From: an uncultured Roseibium sp.
GTDB lineage: Bacteria; Pseudomonadota; Alphaproteobacteria; Rhizobiales; Stappiaceae
DNA length: 64,000 bases
NCBI RefSeq assembly: GCF_947494555.1
Contig: NZ_CANLVF010000003.1
Coordinates: forward strand, 806,001-870,000
Reading direction: 5' to 3'
Of this stretch, positions 45,490-54,250 are shown piece after piece. The notes under the pieces are model-generated. The model searched no databases. It was not told the DNA's origin and worked only from the letters and a program-made list of their open reading frames with translations. Every line of letters begins with the position of its first letter. The first letter of the stretch is position 1. Made by a program: the position numbers and the translations under genes.

Positions 45490-46422
45490 TTAGTGTTTCT
45501 TGCTAGACCGAAACTCCCTCAGGTCCTCACTCAGCAAGTCGATGAAGCGGCGGACACGGGGTTCCAGCAGGCGCTTGTGAGGGTAGAGCGCGAGGATCGG
45601 AACCTTCCCCTGGTTCAGCCGGGGCAGGACTCGCTCAAGACGACCCTCCGCAATATCGGCTCCGACCAAAAGCTGCGGCAGCAAGACGATACCAAGACCA
45701 TCCAATGCCATTGCCCGCAAGGCTTCGGCGCTGTCGAGACGCAGGCGAACCTGACCCTGAGCGCGGACCCAGGTGCCGTTTTCCTCTTGCAGGTGCCAGC
45801 CTTGACGCTCACTGCGGCTTGCGAACTGAAGCAGCTCATGGCGCGTGAGCTGTTCGACATTCAGCGGCCTGTCACGCCCGTCAAAATACGCAGGCGCTGC
45901 ACACAGGACCGCCTCATCCCGCAGAAGCGTACGCGCGATGAAACCTTGATCCGGCGCACTTACGCCGATACGGATCGCGAGGTCGAAGCCTTTCTCGATA
46001 ATGTTGTCGACCCGATCCGAGAGTGACATTTCGATCTGCGTATCAGGCCATGTTTCCAGATACCGACGAACGGTAGGCAGCAAAAGCCTGCGCCCCAGAG
46101 CATCCGGTGCCGTGATTCGCAAGACGCCACGAGGGACACCGCTTTCACTGGCGATACTGTCGTCCGCGGCTGCGACCGCCGCACGAATAGCCTGCCCGTG
46201 TTCGTAGAGGCGCTTTCCCTCTTCGGTCAAGTCGAGGGCGCGTGTGCTTCGGTTCAAGAGCCGCGCGCCGTAGCCATCCTCCAGTCGTGCGATGGCCTTC
46301 CCGGCCGTCGAGCGCGACAGCCCGAACAACTTGCCAGCCGCAACGAAGCTTCCGGTCTCAACCACCGAGAGAAAGAGGAGGATGTCGTTCACCTTCGATC
46401 CAATCATTGGGCTTTGTAGCAT
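45490..46422 (-). CDS. LysR-family transcriptional regulator
   Basis: A 310-residue regulator: N-terminal HTH (NDILLFLSVVETGSFVAAGKLFGLSRSTAGKAIARLEDGYGARLLNRSTRALDLTEEG) and C-terminal periplasmic-binding-like effector domain (GVLRITAPDALGRRLLLPTV, DLAIRIGVSAPDQG). ATG 46422 gives the usual length; the frame is open to 46659 but that would overlap the divergent RidA gene. It probably controls the ridA-like and chloroperoxidase-like genes that diverge from it. Confidence 0.93.
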   Translation of the reverse strand: MLQSPMIGSKVNDILLFLSVVETGSFVAAGKLFGLSRSTAGKAIARLEDGYGARLLNRSTRALDLTEEGKRLYEHGQAIRAAVAAADDSIASESGVPRGVLRITAPDALGRRLLLPTVRRYLETWPDTQIEMSLSDRVDNIIEKGFDLAIRIGVSAPDQGFIARTLLRDEAVLCAAPAYFDGRDRPLNVEQLTRHELLQFASRSERQGWHLQEENGTWVRAQGQVRLRLDSAEALRAMALDGLGIVLLPQLLVGADIAEGRLERVLPRLNQGKVPILALYPHKRLLEPRVRRFIDLLSEDLREFRSSKKH

Positions 46423-46505
46423 GGAATTCGCGACTGAGGCGAACACTGTTCGTCGGATGTCGAGCCTAGATCTCTTCGCATCACATTCCATGAAAGGAGA
46501 AAGAC

Positions 46506-46913
46506 ATGTCCGCTTTAATTGATCGTATGAACCCGTCCGCCCTGCCGGATGCAAGTAAGATCGGATACTCCCAAATCGCCATCGCACATCCCGGGCCCCT
46601 GGCTTTTGTGTCCGGGCAGGTGGCCTGGCGACCTGACGGGTCTCCTGCACCGGTATCACTAGCTGAGCAAACCGCCATCGTCATCGAGAACCTGAAAGGA
46701 GCGCTCGATGCGCTTCAGGCAACCACGGATGATATCGCTCAGATGCGCATCTACATGACAGACCTGCGGGGCGAAACGCAAGAAATCGCCATGGGTGCCA
46801 TCCTTGGTTTCCTCAATGGCGCACAGCCTAGCCTGACCGGTATCGGCGTGGCCGCGCTGGCAGGTCCAGACCTTCAAATCGAGGTGGAAATGGTGGTGCA
46901 AGTCGCTGCCTGA
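46506..46913 (+). CDS. RidA-family (YjgF/YER057c) protein
   Basis: A 135-residue protein of the RidA fold, whose members deaminate reactive enamine/imine intermediates. GPLAFVSGQVAWRPDG, VIENLKGALDALQATTDDIAQMRIYMTDL and PSLTGIGVAALAGPDLQIEVEMVVQV follow the family pattern, but the Arg that binds the carboxylate in true RidA (R-x-x-V motif after the Ser) is not evident (SLTGIGVAAL), so it may belong to another Rid subgroup. GAAAGGAG precedes the ATG. In an operon with the alpha/beta hydrolase, 24 bp apart. Confidence 0.9.
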   Translation: MSALIDRMNPSALPDASKIGYSQIAIAHPGPLAFVSGQVAWRPDGSPAPVSLAEQTAIVIENLKGALDALQATTDDIAQMRIYMTDLRGETQEIAMGAILGFLNGAQPSLTGIGVAALAGPDLQIEVEMVVQVAA

Positions 46914-46937
46914 CACTCGCTAACGAAAGGCACACCC

Positions 46938-47906
46938 ATGACAGCTTCTACACCTTCCCAGCCCGGACCGAACCGGCGCGAGGTATTGCTGGCGGCCACT
47001 GCCGTTTCAGCGATTGCCTTGCTGCCGAGCGTCGCGTCCGCCCAAGCACAACCGGAATTCAAAGGACCGAAAGAAATGTCTACGTTCACAACCTCAGACG
47101 GGACCGAGATCTTCTACAAAGACTGGGGCCCAAAAACCGCGCAACCCATCGTGTTCCACCATGGCTGGCCACTTTCCAGCGATGACTGGGACAACCAGAT
47201 ACTGTTCTTTGCCTCAAAGGGCTATCGGGTGATTGCCCATGACCGCCGGGGCCACGGGCGCTCCAGCCAGACTGATTTGGGCCACGACATGGATACTTAC
47301 GCCGCTGATGTCGCGGAATTGGTCGCGCATCTGGACCTAAGGAACGCGGTTCATATCGGCCACTCCACCGGCGGCGGCGAAGCAGCCCGGTATGTCTCCC
47401 GCGCCCAACCCGGGCGGGTGGCCAAGGCTGCGCTTCTCGGGGCCATCCCACCCCTGATGCTGCAAACGGAAACGAACCCCGATGGCATCCCAATGGAGGT
47501 CTTTGACGGGTTCCGGTCTGCCCTGGCCGCCAACCGCGCTCAGTTCTACCTCAATGTCCCCTCTGGCCCCTTCTTCGGCTTCAACCGCGAGGGTGCCGAA
47601 GTCAACCAGGGGCAAGTTCAGGCCTGGTGGCGGCAGGGCATGATGGGCAGTGCCTCAGCCCATTACCAATGCATCAAGGTCTTCTCGGAGACTGACCAGA
47701 CCGAGGACCTCAAGGCCATCGACGTGCCGGTCCTTGTGATGCATGGGTCAGACGACCAAGTCGTCCCGATTGCCAACTCTGCCGAGAAAGCCGTGAATCT
47801 GCTGAAGAACGGTGCGCTCAAGGTCTATGATGGCCTGTCGCACGGCTTCTTCGCGACGCATCCCGACTCTGTGAATGCCGATCTGCTGGCGTTCATCGAA
47901 GCCTAG
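46938..47906 (+). CDS. Tat-exported alpha/beta hydrolase, non-haem chloroperoxidase-like
   Basis: A 322-residue hydrolase with a twin-arginine signal ([19 protein letters not shown], cleavage after SAQA near residue 38). The alpha/beta hydrolase core shows [16 protein letters not shown] (oxyanion region), [12 protein letters not shown] with the nucleophile Ser, [12 protein letters not shown] with Asp and GLSHGFF with His, the pattern of cofactor-free bacterial haloperoxidases/esterases. Cytoplasmic homologues start near [18 protein letters not shown], so a signal was added here. Confidence 0.92.
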   Translation: MTASTPSQPGPNRREVLLAATAVSAIALLPSVASAQAQPEFKGPKEMSTFTTSDGTEIFYKDWGPKTAQPIVFHHGWPLSSDDWDNQILFFASKGYRVIAHDRRGHGRSSQTDLGHDMDTYAADVAELVAHLDLRNAVHIGHSTGGGEAARYVSRAQPGRVAKAALLGAIPPLMLQTETNPDGIPMEVFDGFRSALAANRAQFYLNVPSGPFFGFNREGAEVNQGQVQAWWRQGMMGSASAHYQCIKVFSETDQTEDLKAIDVPVLVMHGSDDQVVPIANSAEKAVNLLKNGALKVYDGLSHGFFATHPDSVNADLLAFIEA

Positions 47907-47917
47907 TCACGTATTGC

Positions 47918-47939
47918 TGCGGGGAAAGTGCCCCCCGCA
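47918..47939 (+). terminator. Possible terminator hairpin
   Basis: TGCGGGG and CCCCGCA around eight bases, 12 bp past the hydrolase stop. The stem is strong but no T-run follows, so confidence is limited. Confidence 0.4.
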
Positions 47940-48031
47940 TCATTGCACCAGCCTGGTTTGAGCCCACTGTACCGCATCCTGTAGAGCGGACAAATGCCCG
48001 CTTGAATCTTCGAAAAGGAACTTGGGTGCTG

Positions 48032-48799
48032 CTAGAAAGAGTTTGCCAACCCGACTTCGAGCGCAAACAAAGAGCCGTCTGGATCGCAAAGGATAAAGCC
48101 ATGAGTTTGAGCAGTTCTATCTGCCTCCAGAGGAGCCAGACGCGCGCCATTGGCTTCCGCTAAACTGCGGGCATTGGAGACGGAAGCAACCTTTATACTT
48201 GGCACCCAAGCTGCGTTTGAGCTTGTTGGTACATTCGAGACATATCGAACTGCAACAACATCGCCCGAAGGCCCGGCGAAAGAGACGCATCCCGGATCGC
48301 GTTTCGAAGCAACCTGCCATTCGAAAAGCTCAACATAAAACTCTTCTGGAAACAGACCGCTGTTGCTGACATACACTTCACGCCCGAACTGACGGTGCGG
48401 CACCGGGAAGTTGTGCCGCGATAGGGATAGTCCGAAGGGCACGCCGAGCGGATCGCGGACGAGCGCATTGCGACCGACGCCCGGAACCTCGAATGGCTTT
48501 CGAACAGTCTTACCTCCGAGCGCATCGACGCGCTCCACCGCGGCGTCGACGTCGGGAACCTCAACATAGGCGATCCAACCGTTTTCATTGTCTGGAGGTG
48601 TCTCGGCGAAACCAGCACCCGCTTCATCGGCCAACAGCGCGAGGACGAAATCCTTCTCACCACCGCCCCAAGCAAAGTCGGTCGCCCGCTCGACTTGGTA
48701 GGTCCAGTCGGCGATGTGCTGGTAGAAATCCATCGAACGCTTTCTGTCCGAAGTGAAAAGATCGTGCCACACGACCTTCCCGGCTTTTGACTGCGTCAT
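48032..48799 (-). CDS. VOC-family protein with two glyoxalase-like domains
   Basis: A 255-residue protein made of two vicinal-oxygen-chelate modules: residues about 8-120 (VVWHDLFTSDRKRSMDFYQHI, YVEVPDVDAAVERVDALGGKTVRKPFEVPGVGRNALVRDPLGVPFGL) and about 130-250 (VYVSNSGLFPEEFYVELFEW, HGFILCDPDGSLFALE). Such tandem proteins include hydroxylases, lyases and antibiotic-binding proteins; activity unknown. ATG 48799 has GGGAGG upstream. Begins five bases beyond the rsgA stop, so it is co-transcribed with that gene. Confidence 0.88.
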   Translation of the reverse strand: MTQSKAGKVVWHDLFTSDRKRSMDFYQHIADWTYQVERATDFAWGGGEKDFVLALLADEAGAGFAETPPDNENGWIAYVEVPDVDAAVERVDALGGKTVRKPFEVPGVGRNALVRDPLGVPFGLSLSRHNFPVPHRQFGREVYVSNSGLFPEEFYVELFEWQVASKRDPGCVSFAGPSGDVVAVRYVSNVPTSSNAAWVPSIKVASVSNARSLAEANGARLAPLEADRTAQTHGFILCDPDGSLFALEVGLANSF

Positions 48800-48803
48800 C
48801 GTC

Positions 48804-49898
48804 TTACCTCCCGGAATCTTTAAGTTTCTTAACGCCGCGAACCATCTTCCCGAACGCCTTGTCCCGCGACCTGCGTTCCGCAAGACTGGCCGAATTGAAG
48901 GCATCTTCTGCCAAGAGTTTGCGCCATCTCCCTAGCCGAACAGCATCGAGGGCACCTTGTTCGACGGCCTTCAGTACAGCGCATCCCGGCTCGGTCTCGT
49001 GCTGACAGTCGTTAAAGCGGCAACCTGCGGCAAGCTCCTGAATGTCGGCAAAAAGGTCATTGATCCCGTCCACCGCATCGGTGAGCTTCAATTCTCGCAT
49101 GCCGGGGGTGTCTAGGATCAGGCATCCATTGGGCATCGCATGAAGTTCGCGCCTGGTTGTTGTATGCCTCCCCTTTGCATCGTCTTCGCGAATGGCCTGG
49201 GTCTCGATGGAATGGCTTTCGAGCAACGCATTGGTCAGCGTCGATTTCCCAACGCCAGAGGAGCCCAAAAACGCCACCGTCTTTCCCGGCCGGCACCACG
49301 AGGACAGTTGCGTCCGGGGCGCGCTTCCACGGGCGTCGAGTGCGACCACTTCGATCATCTCCGACACGCCGCGGGCCGCGTCAGTATAGCTTTGCGGGTC
49401 TGTCGCAAGCTCTGTCTTTGTTACGACGATGACCGGTGTGATCCCGGCCTCAAATGCCAGAGCGGCATAGCGTTCGAGCCGGGCCACGTTGAAGTCCTGA
49501 TTGCAAGACGTGACGATTAAGGCCGTATCAATGTTCGCTGCAATCAGTTGTTCCTGCCGGCCTGTGCCAGGTGCGCGCCGCTTAATTAGGCTTATGCGCT
49601 CAAGAACTCGACTGGATTGCGGGTGCGAAGGATACAGCATCAACCAGTCACCGACAGTCACATCCGGCCGGGGAGGAAGCAATGCGTCAACACTGTCACC
49701 GAGAACGTGCAGCCCATTGCGATGCACTTCAACGACGCGAGCAGGAGGTGTCGCTGCTAGCTCGTCTACACTGATCTGCTGGGCGAAAAAGGGTTGCCAT
49801 CCCAGTGCCTGAAGGGGGTTGAGATTGGTTCGTGATCCGGAGTCTCGCGCGCGTTGCAGAAGGAAAGTTGTAAGGAAAGTTGTGCGGTCCCGTTTCAT
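48804..49898 (-). CDS. rsgA: Small-ribosomal-subunit biogenesis GTPase RsgA
   Basis: A 364-residue circularly permuted GTPase that helps mature the 30S subunit. The OB-fold N-terminus is followed by permuted G motifs: G4 VVTKTEL, G1 LGSSGVGKSTLTNALL and G3 DTPGMREL, then the zinc-binding tail CRFNDCQHETEPGCAV with three Cys and one His. Longer than E. coli RsgA by about 15 residues at the N-terminus (RDRTTFLTTFLLQRARDSG), as in the YjeQ-like second paralogues of some alphaproteobacteria. Pairing with a VOC gene suggests horizontal or stress-related context. Confidence 0.93.
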   Translation of the reverse strand: MKRDRTTFLTTFLLQRARDSGSRTNLNPLQALGWQPFFAQQISVDELAATPPARVVEVHRNGLHVLGDSVDALLPPRPDVTVGDWLMLYPSHPQSSRVLERISLIKRRAPGTGRQEQLIAANIDTALIVTSCNQDFNVARLERYAALAFEAGITPVIVVTKTELATDPQSYTDAARGVSEMIEVVALDARGSAPRTQLSSWCRPGKTVAFLGSSGVGKSTLTNALLESHSIETQAIREDDAKGRHTTTRRELHAMPNGCLILDTPGMRELKLTDAVDGINDLFADIQELAAGCRFNDCQHETEPGCAVLKAVEQGALDAVRLGRWRKLLAEDAFNSASLAERRSRDKAFGKMVRGVKKLKDSGR

Positions 49899-50452
49899 GG
49901 GGTGTCCACTTTCATGTCTCTAGCCCAAGCTATTCTTGAGCAATGATGGCAGGAAACGAATGTGCACATCAAAACGAGCCGTCAGCCTCAAGGCTACGGA
50001 ACTGTTTCAATAGTTGGATGTGCACCGGAAGGCGTGCTGCCTCCCTTCATTACCAGGACATGAAGTCTCCATTTCGGATAACGAACACATGGGGTGTGGC
50101 AATACACAACGCAAGTGCTGACGACTAAGATGAAACGTTTATGCGTTTACTAGAAGCGTCTATCTGGCGGGATGAAAGGGAAGTCAGCTTTGTCCGCATT
50201 GCCGACGTCTGTTGGCCGCCCAACTTCGCGGACGCAAAGAATGACCGCCTTGGCGGACTGCACCGCAGCAGCGCTTCAAGGCGTGAATGCCCGGTTAGGG
50301 GCCGGAAGTGGACTGTCGGTTTTGCTATAGGATCACAAAACGGACACTCTTTCTGAGCTGTTAGGTGGACATTTTCGGCTCAGAGCGGACTTTTGGCGCG
50401 ACCGTCTCAAAATCAGGTTTGAGCGCAGAGTGGACGCTGCCATCGGCTATCG
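49899..50452. other. Gene-free stretch with a GGCC-rich dispersed element
   Basis: About 550 bp between rsgA (minus, upstream side) and the end of a LysR gene (minus). Short frames have no family features. Between 50297 and 50450 it carries GGGGCCGGAAGTGGACTGTC, AGGTGGACATTTTCGGCTC and GAGCGGACTTTTGGC, related to the elements at 45.4 and 60.2 kb. It also must hold the rsgA promoter. Confidence 0.45.
50297..50450 (+). repeat. GGCC-rich dispersed element, copy 2
   Basis: Opens GGGGCCGGAAGTGGACTGTC and contains further GGAC words (GGACACTCTTTCTGAGC, GTGGACATTTTCGG, GCGGACTTTTGG, GTGGACGCTGCC). Shares its opening with the elements at 45369 and 60214; no ORF. Confidence 0.5.
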
Positions 50453-51382
50453 TCAGTTGTGTTCAATGGCTTTTGTTGAATTCTCAGCCAAAACTGGGGG
50501 CAATTCTCGTTTCAAGAATTTGAGGAATGCTTCAATAGCTGGCAACAAGCCTTGGCGAGACGGCATCAAGAGGCTGATCTGCGGACTGCCCGCAGTCCAC
50601 CCCGGTAAGGCGCGCACAAGCGATCCTGCCTCCACCTCTTGTCGGCAGACGTAGGAAGGCAGGGCTACTAGCCCAAGGGACGAGGCTGCCGCGTTTTTGA
50701 GGGTCGACATATCATCACTGGCGAAACGAACTTGGCAAGGGACAGAGGCGGTTTGCCCATCATCGCCGGTCAGCAGCCATTGGTGCGTTGCTCGCGGCCG
50801 GCCAAGAACCAATGCGGGATGATTTGCTAACCTGGCCGGGTCATCAGATTGCTCCAACGTCTTATGGTAATCTGGCGAACAGAACAGGTGCCATTCCACC
50901 CGCGCCAGTCGCACCTGAATGAGACTGGAGTCCGGTAGCGTTTCCATATGCCCGCGGATTGCGACGTCGATCCCACCTTTGATAAGGTCCTCTATCTGGT
51001 TCGAGGCCCTCTGCACCACTGTTACGCCGGGATTGTCCTGCAAGAAACGTGGGAGGATCTGATAGAGGCCAAACTGCGCCATTCCTACTGAACAGGACAG
51101 CGCCACGGTCCCTTCGATCCTATTGGTTTTTCGGCGAACGGTCGTTTCGGCGGCTTCAAATCGCGCCAAGGCGTCTTGGGCGTGTCGAAAGTATTCTTCG
51201 CCGACCTCTGTCGTCGTAACGACGCGTGATGTGCGTTGCAAGAGGCGCACGCCAAGGTCACTCTCAAGTTGCCGCACGCGGCGGCTGAGCCGCGATTTTG
51301 GGATGTTCAGCGATCGCGCAGCTGCTGAAAATCCCCCCTTTTCAACAACCTGAACAAAATAGAAAGCGTCGTTAAGGTCCAT
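50453..51382 (-). CDS. LysR-family transcriptional regulator
   Basis: A 309-residue regulator: HTH in DLNDAFYFVQVVEKGGFSAAARSLNIPKSRLSRRVRQLESDLGVRLLQRTSR, followed by the effector-binding domain (VALSCSVGMAQFGLYQILPRFLQDNPGV). It diverges from a pirin gene across 108 bp that contains two overlapping palindromes, so it probably regulates the pirin/YcaC-like operon. Confidence 0.93.
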   Translation of the reverse strand: MDLNDAFYFVQVVEKGGFSAAARSLNIPKSRLSRRVRQLESDLGVRLLQRTSRVVTTTEVGEEYFRHAQDALARFEAAETTVRRKTNRIEGTVALSCSVGMAQFGLYQILPRFLQDNPGVTVVQRASNQIEDLIKGGIDVAIRGHMETLPDSSLIQVRLARVEWHLFCSPDYHKTLEQSDDPARLANHPALVLGRPRATHQWLLTGDDGQTASVPCQVRFASDDMSTLKNAAASSLGLVALPSYVCRQEVEAGSLVRALPGWTAGSPQISLLMPSRQGLLPAIEAFLKFLKRELPPVLAENSTKAIEHN

Positions 51383-51397
51383 GCTGCACCTCTTTTC

Positions 51398-51423
51398 GTT
51401 CTATCAGTAGAACAATATGTTCT
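51398..51423. promoter_or_regulatory. Candidate operator: two overlapping palindromes
   Basis: GTTCTATCAGTAGAAC (51398-51413) and AGAACAATATGTTCT (51409-51423) are two perfect palindromes sharing AGAAC, between divergent LysR and pirin genes. TGTTCTGAT here (51419-51427) is also the arm of the candidate MarR operator at 20492. The LysR link is by position only. Confidence 0.55.
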
Positions 51424-51490
51424 GATATTGGCGGATTTTCGATCGATTGTCTCGTTTGTATTGATAGTTCAGTAGATACGAGGGAATGAC

Positions 51491-52357
51491 ATGAACACGC
51501 AAGAGATCGATAAGTTTGCAGGCGTCACCTGCGACGACCATGCACGAAGTGACGGGCGCACGATCAGGATTGGCGATGGCTTTGAAGCCAAAAGCTATCA
51601 ACACGCGGATTTCCAAGGTCTGATGGATCCGCTGATCATGGTGGATCATTTCCGCATGACAATGCCTACATTCGGGACACATGCCCATGCTGGGCTCTCC
51701 GCGGTCACGGTGGTGTTTGAGGACAGCACCGGAGCCTTCCACAATCGCGATTCCCTTGGAAATGACGTCGACCTGGCCCCCGGTGATCTCTATTGGTTCA
51801 AGGCCGCACAAGGGGCTATTCACAATGAAGCACCGCGGCCGGGTGCCAGAACCCATGCGTTGCAGGTTTTCGTCAACCTGGCCGAAGAAAACCGGCATGA
51901 CGCGCCATCAGCGTTTCACCTTGCTGCCAAGGACATTCCAAAACTGCCGGGCGACCGCGCCACCGCACGGCTTGTCCTTGGCGAAAGCAATGGTGTTGCG
52001 GGCGCCGCAGCACCGGACATCCCATTGACGTTGCTCGACATTGAGATTCAGGCCGGGGGACGGTTCACGCATCAAGGCGACAGCCGCCACCATGCTTGGA
52101 TCCTCGGGGTCAAGGGAACATCCACCGTGTCGTGGAATGAAAGCACTGCCGAACTGACGACAGGCAAAGCCATTGCCTTTGCCGGCGCCATCGACATCTC
52201 ATTTTTCTCCGCACAGGGCGCGCACGTCGTCCTGTTTCGTGGCCCCCCTCTCCGCCAAGCCTTCGTCCAACGCGGCCCGTTTGCGATGGGCAACGCGGCT
52301 GAGCTTGACGCAGTCGAGGCCGACTATCGAGCCGGCCGCCTCGGCTCAATTGACTGA
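51491..52357 (+). CDS. Pirin-family protein
   Basis: A 288-residue bicupin. The N-terminal cupin contains DPLIMVDHFRM and FGTHAHAGLSAVTVVFEDS, with the His cluster for iron (THAHAG) and the downstream GDLYWFKAAQGAIHNEAP; the C-terminal cupin follows (LDIEIQAGGRFTHQGDSRHHAWILGVKG). Bacterial pirins bind Fe or other metals and some have quercetinase activity. GAGGGA precedes the ATG. The YcaC-like hydrolase follows 39 bp downstream. Confidence 0.92.
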   Translation: MNTQEIDKFAGVTCDDHARSDGRTIRIGDGFEAKSYQHADFQGLMDPLIMVDHFRMTMPTFGTHAHAGLSAVTVVFEDSTGAFHNRDSLGNDVDLAPGDLYWFKAAQGAIHNEAPRPGARTHALQVFVNLAEENRHDAPSAFHLAAKDIPKLPGDRATARLVLGESNGVAGAAAPDIPLTLLDIEIQAGGRFTHQGDSRHHAWILGVKGTSTVSWNESTAELTTGKAIAFAGAIDISFFSAQGAHVVLFRGPPLRQAFVQRGPFAMGNAAELDAVEADYRAGRLGSID

Positions 52358-52396
52358 ACACAACCCACTCAAGAGCAATCAGAAAAGGAGAAGACC

Positions 52397-53011
52397 ATGA
52401 CCAATCGACACAACCCGCTCCCCCTGACCCGTGACAATACCGCTGTCGTGTTTGTCGACAATCAGGTCGGGCTGATGACCGGCATCCGCGACTATTCGAT
52501 CGCGGATCTCAAGCACAATATTGTCGGTTTGGCCAAATCCGCGAAGATCCTCGGCCTGCCGATTGTCACGACTACTACTTCGTCAGAAACACTGTGGGGA
52601 CCCGCCATTCCGGAATTGACGGCAGCTCTGCCTGACCAGACTTTCATCGACCGGACAACCGTAAATGCCTGGGATGACCCGCGGGTGGAAGAAGCCATTC
52701 GCGCAACCGGGCGGAGCAAACTCATTTTCGCGGGTCTTTCCCTCGAGGTCTGCGCCGCGTTGCCCGCAATGCGTGCCGTTCGCGAAGGATTTGAAGCCTA
52801 TATCGCCGTGGACGCCAGCGGGACATTCAACATGACGAAGCGCGAAACCGCTTTGGTCCGTTTGACCCAAGCCGGAGTGGTCGTCGCCGATGGCGCAAGC
52901 CTTGTGATCGAAATCCTCGCGGACAATGCCAGCAATCAGGCTGGTGAAGTCTACAGCGCCCTGGGCATGGATTGGTCGCTTCTCGTCAGCCAGGTCCGAC
53001 AGAGCGCGTGA
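52397..53011 (+). CDS. YcaC-like isochorismatase-family hydrolase
   Basis: A 204-residue cysteine hydrolase. Asp21 (VVFVDNQVG) and Cys119 (LSLEVCAALPA) of the triad are visible; the usual Lys is replaced by Arg in FIDRTTVNAWDD, as in the YcaC subgroup. AAGGAG precedes the ATG. Follows pirin by 39 bp, a common pair in proteobacteria under a LysR regulator. Natural substrate unknown. Confidence 0.9.
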   Translation: MTNRHNPLPLTRDNTAVVFVDNQVGLMTGIRDYSIADLKHNIVGLAKSAKILGLPIVTTTTSSETLWGPAIPELTAALPDQTFIDRTTVNAWDDPRVEEAIRATGRSKLIFAGLSLEVCAALPAMRAVREGFEAYIAVDASGTFNMTKRETALVRLTQAGVVVADGASLVIEILADNASNQAGEVYSALGMDWSLLVSQVRQSA

Positions 53012-53370
53012 CTGCGCGCAATCCGTGAGAGACCAAAAATCGGAAGCTTCAGCGGGTCATTTTTGGCTGGATAGTCGTTGTATACGGACCCTACAGCTTC
53101 TCCAAGCAGTTACGAAGTGTGGAAAGCTGCGCTTCGTTCTCAAAAAAATTCCAACAGAACTCGGTCCGCGGAGCAGAATTTCGAGTCCTCCAGCACATAT
53201 TTCTGCTTTCCGCCGTCACTTCCCCGGGGAGAGACGCCCTGTAGCGGGCATTGATTTTATCTGCAACGAACCTCCGCTTCGGGCCAAGTGAGACAAAGCC
53301 TGGCAAGGGCAGACTACGGGCATGCACTTCAGCCACGAGCGCGCCTTTAAACCAACGCTCACTCTCAAGG
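53012..53370. other. Intergenic stretch between convergent genes
   Basis: About 360 bp between the YcaC-like gene and the convergent SRPBCC gene. Minus-strand frames covering it lack any family pattern. No RNA gene, terminator or mobile sequence recognised. Confidence 0.4.
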
Positions 53371-53874
53371 TCAGGCAGGGACGGCACCGGCTGCCACGGG
53401 CGAGGCGTGTTTCACGCCCTTGCTGTCGATCTTGCCACCGGTTTTCAGGTGATGTTCGAGGCTGTCGAGCATGAGCGACACACGCTTCTTCATCACGGGT
53501 TTCATCATCAGGTTCCCCATGATCGCGCCGAGGGGCCCCATGCCCAATTGGATATCCATCTCCACCGTAACATCGGTCGCGTTGCCGCGCGGAGAAAGGC
53601 GTATCACGGACGTGCCACCCTTCATCGGTTTCGGCGCCTCGCTGAGCGACAAGTGGACTGCACGGCCGTTCTCGATCTTGGTGATTGTTTCGACGATCGA
53701 GGTCTTGTCGACGAACTCGCAACGCCGTTTCGCGCCGACGCCCTCGTTGTTGTGGCTCAGCAGCGGCGAGCGCACGACCCAGGGCTGGAAGCGCCAGATG
53801 CCACCCCAGTCGTTGAAGGCCGCCCAGGCATCTTCCGCCGAAGCGTTGATCCGTTTTGTCAGTTCTGCACGCAT
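53371..53874 (-). CDS. SRPBCC (START-like) family protein
   Basis: A 167-residue protein of the polyketide-cyclase/MxaD-like group: MRAELTKRINASAEDAWAAFNDWGGIWRFQPWVVRS begins the hydrophobic-cavity fold; SIVETITKIENGRAVHLSLSEAP and SVIRLSPRGNATDVTVEMDIQL are its strands; the long final helix is VMKKRVSLMLDSLEHHLKT. No signal peptide. Ligand unknown. The divergently placed DsbD operon contains a second, secreted SRPBCC gene. Confidence 0.87.
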   Translation of the reverse strand: MRAELTKRINASAEDAWAAFNDWGGIWRFQPWVVRSPLLSHNNEGVGAKRRCEFVDKTSIVETITKIENGRAVHLSLSEAPKPMKGGTSVIRLSPRGNATDVTVEMDIQLGMGPLGAIMGNLMMKPVMKKRVSLMLDSLEHHLKTGGKIDSKGVKHASPVAAGAVPA

Positions 53875-54065
53875 GGTGGTTCCTTTCGCGTTTCAGGGTT
53901 TTCGATTGAATCTTCTTGGTTCGTGTCCGGAGGACAAAAACTCTGTCCTCGGCGGAATCGAGTGAGAGGTTGGAATGGTCGACATCGCGTGATGATGTCC
54001 GCCACCGCACCGTCTGCAGTTTCGGGCGTCTTGAGTTCGAGTTGAATTGTGGCGTGCTTGGTCAT
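53859..54065 (-). CDS. Possible small protein overlapping the SRPBCC gene start
   Basis: A 68-residue frame starting MTKHATIQLELKTPETADGA from ATG 54065, with AGAGGAC about 10 bases upstream, and ending 16 bases inside the SRPBCC gene, which could couple their translation. The first 25 residues look protein-like, the rest is Arg/Pro-rich. No family recognised; it may be spurious or a truncated gene. Confidence 0.25.
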   Translation of the reverse strand: MTKHATIQLELKTPETADGAVADIITRCRPFQPLTRFRRGQSFCPPDTNQEDSIENPETRKEPPCVQN

Positions 54066-54250
54066 TTCGGGCGCGTCCTCTGGCGCGATTTTGTTCGCTT
54101 GGCATTGTTGAAAGTGATTACCGCCCCTCGCTTTTGCCACTTCTAATTTTGCACCAGTGAGGTGCAAATTTCGAAGGTGATGGACGGAAATCCTTCCACT
54201 AAGAACATGCGGTACGACCCCACTCCCTGACCACCGCAGGAGGAAAGCCG

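Noticed and set aside
53893-54105. 70-residue minus-strand frame upstream of the SRPBCC gene
   Set aside because: Overlaps the slightly more plausible 54065-53859 frame in another phase; Arg-rich with no ribosome-binding site.
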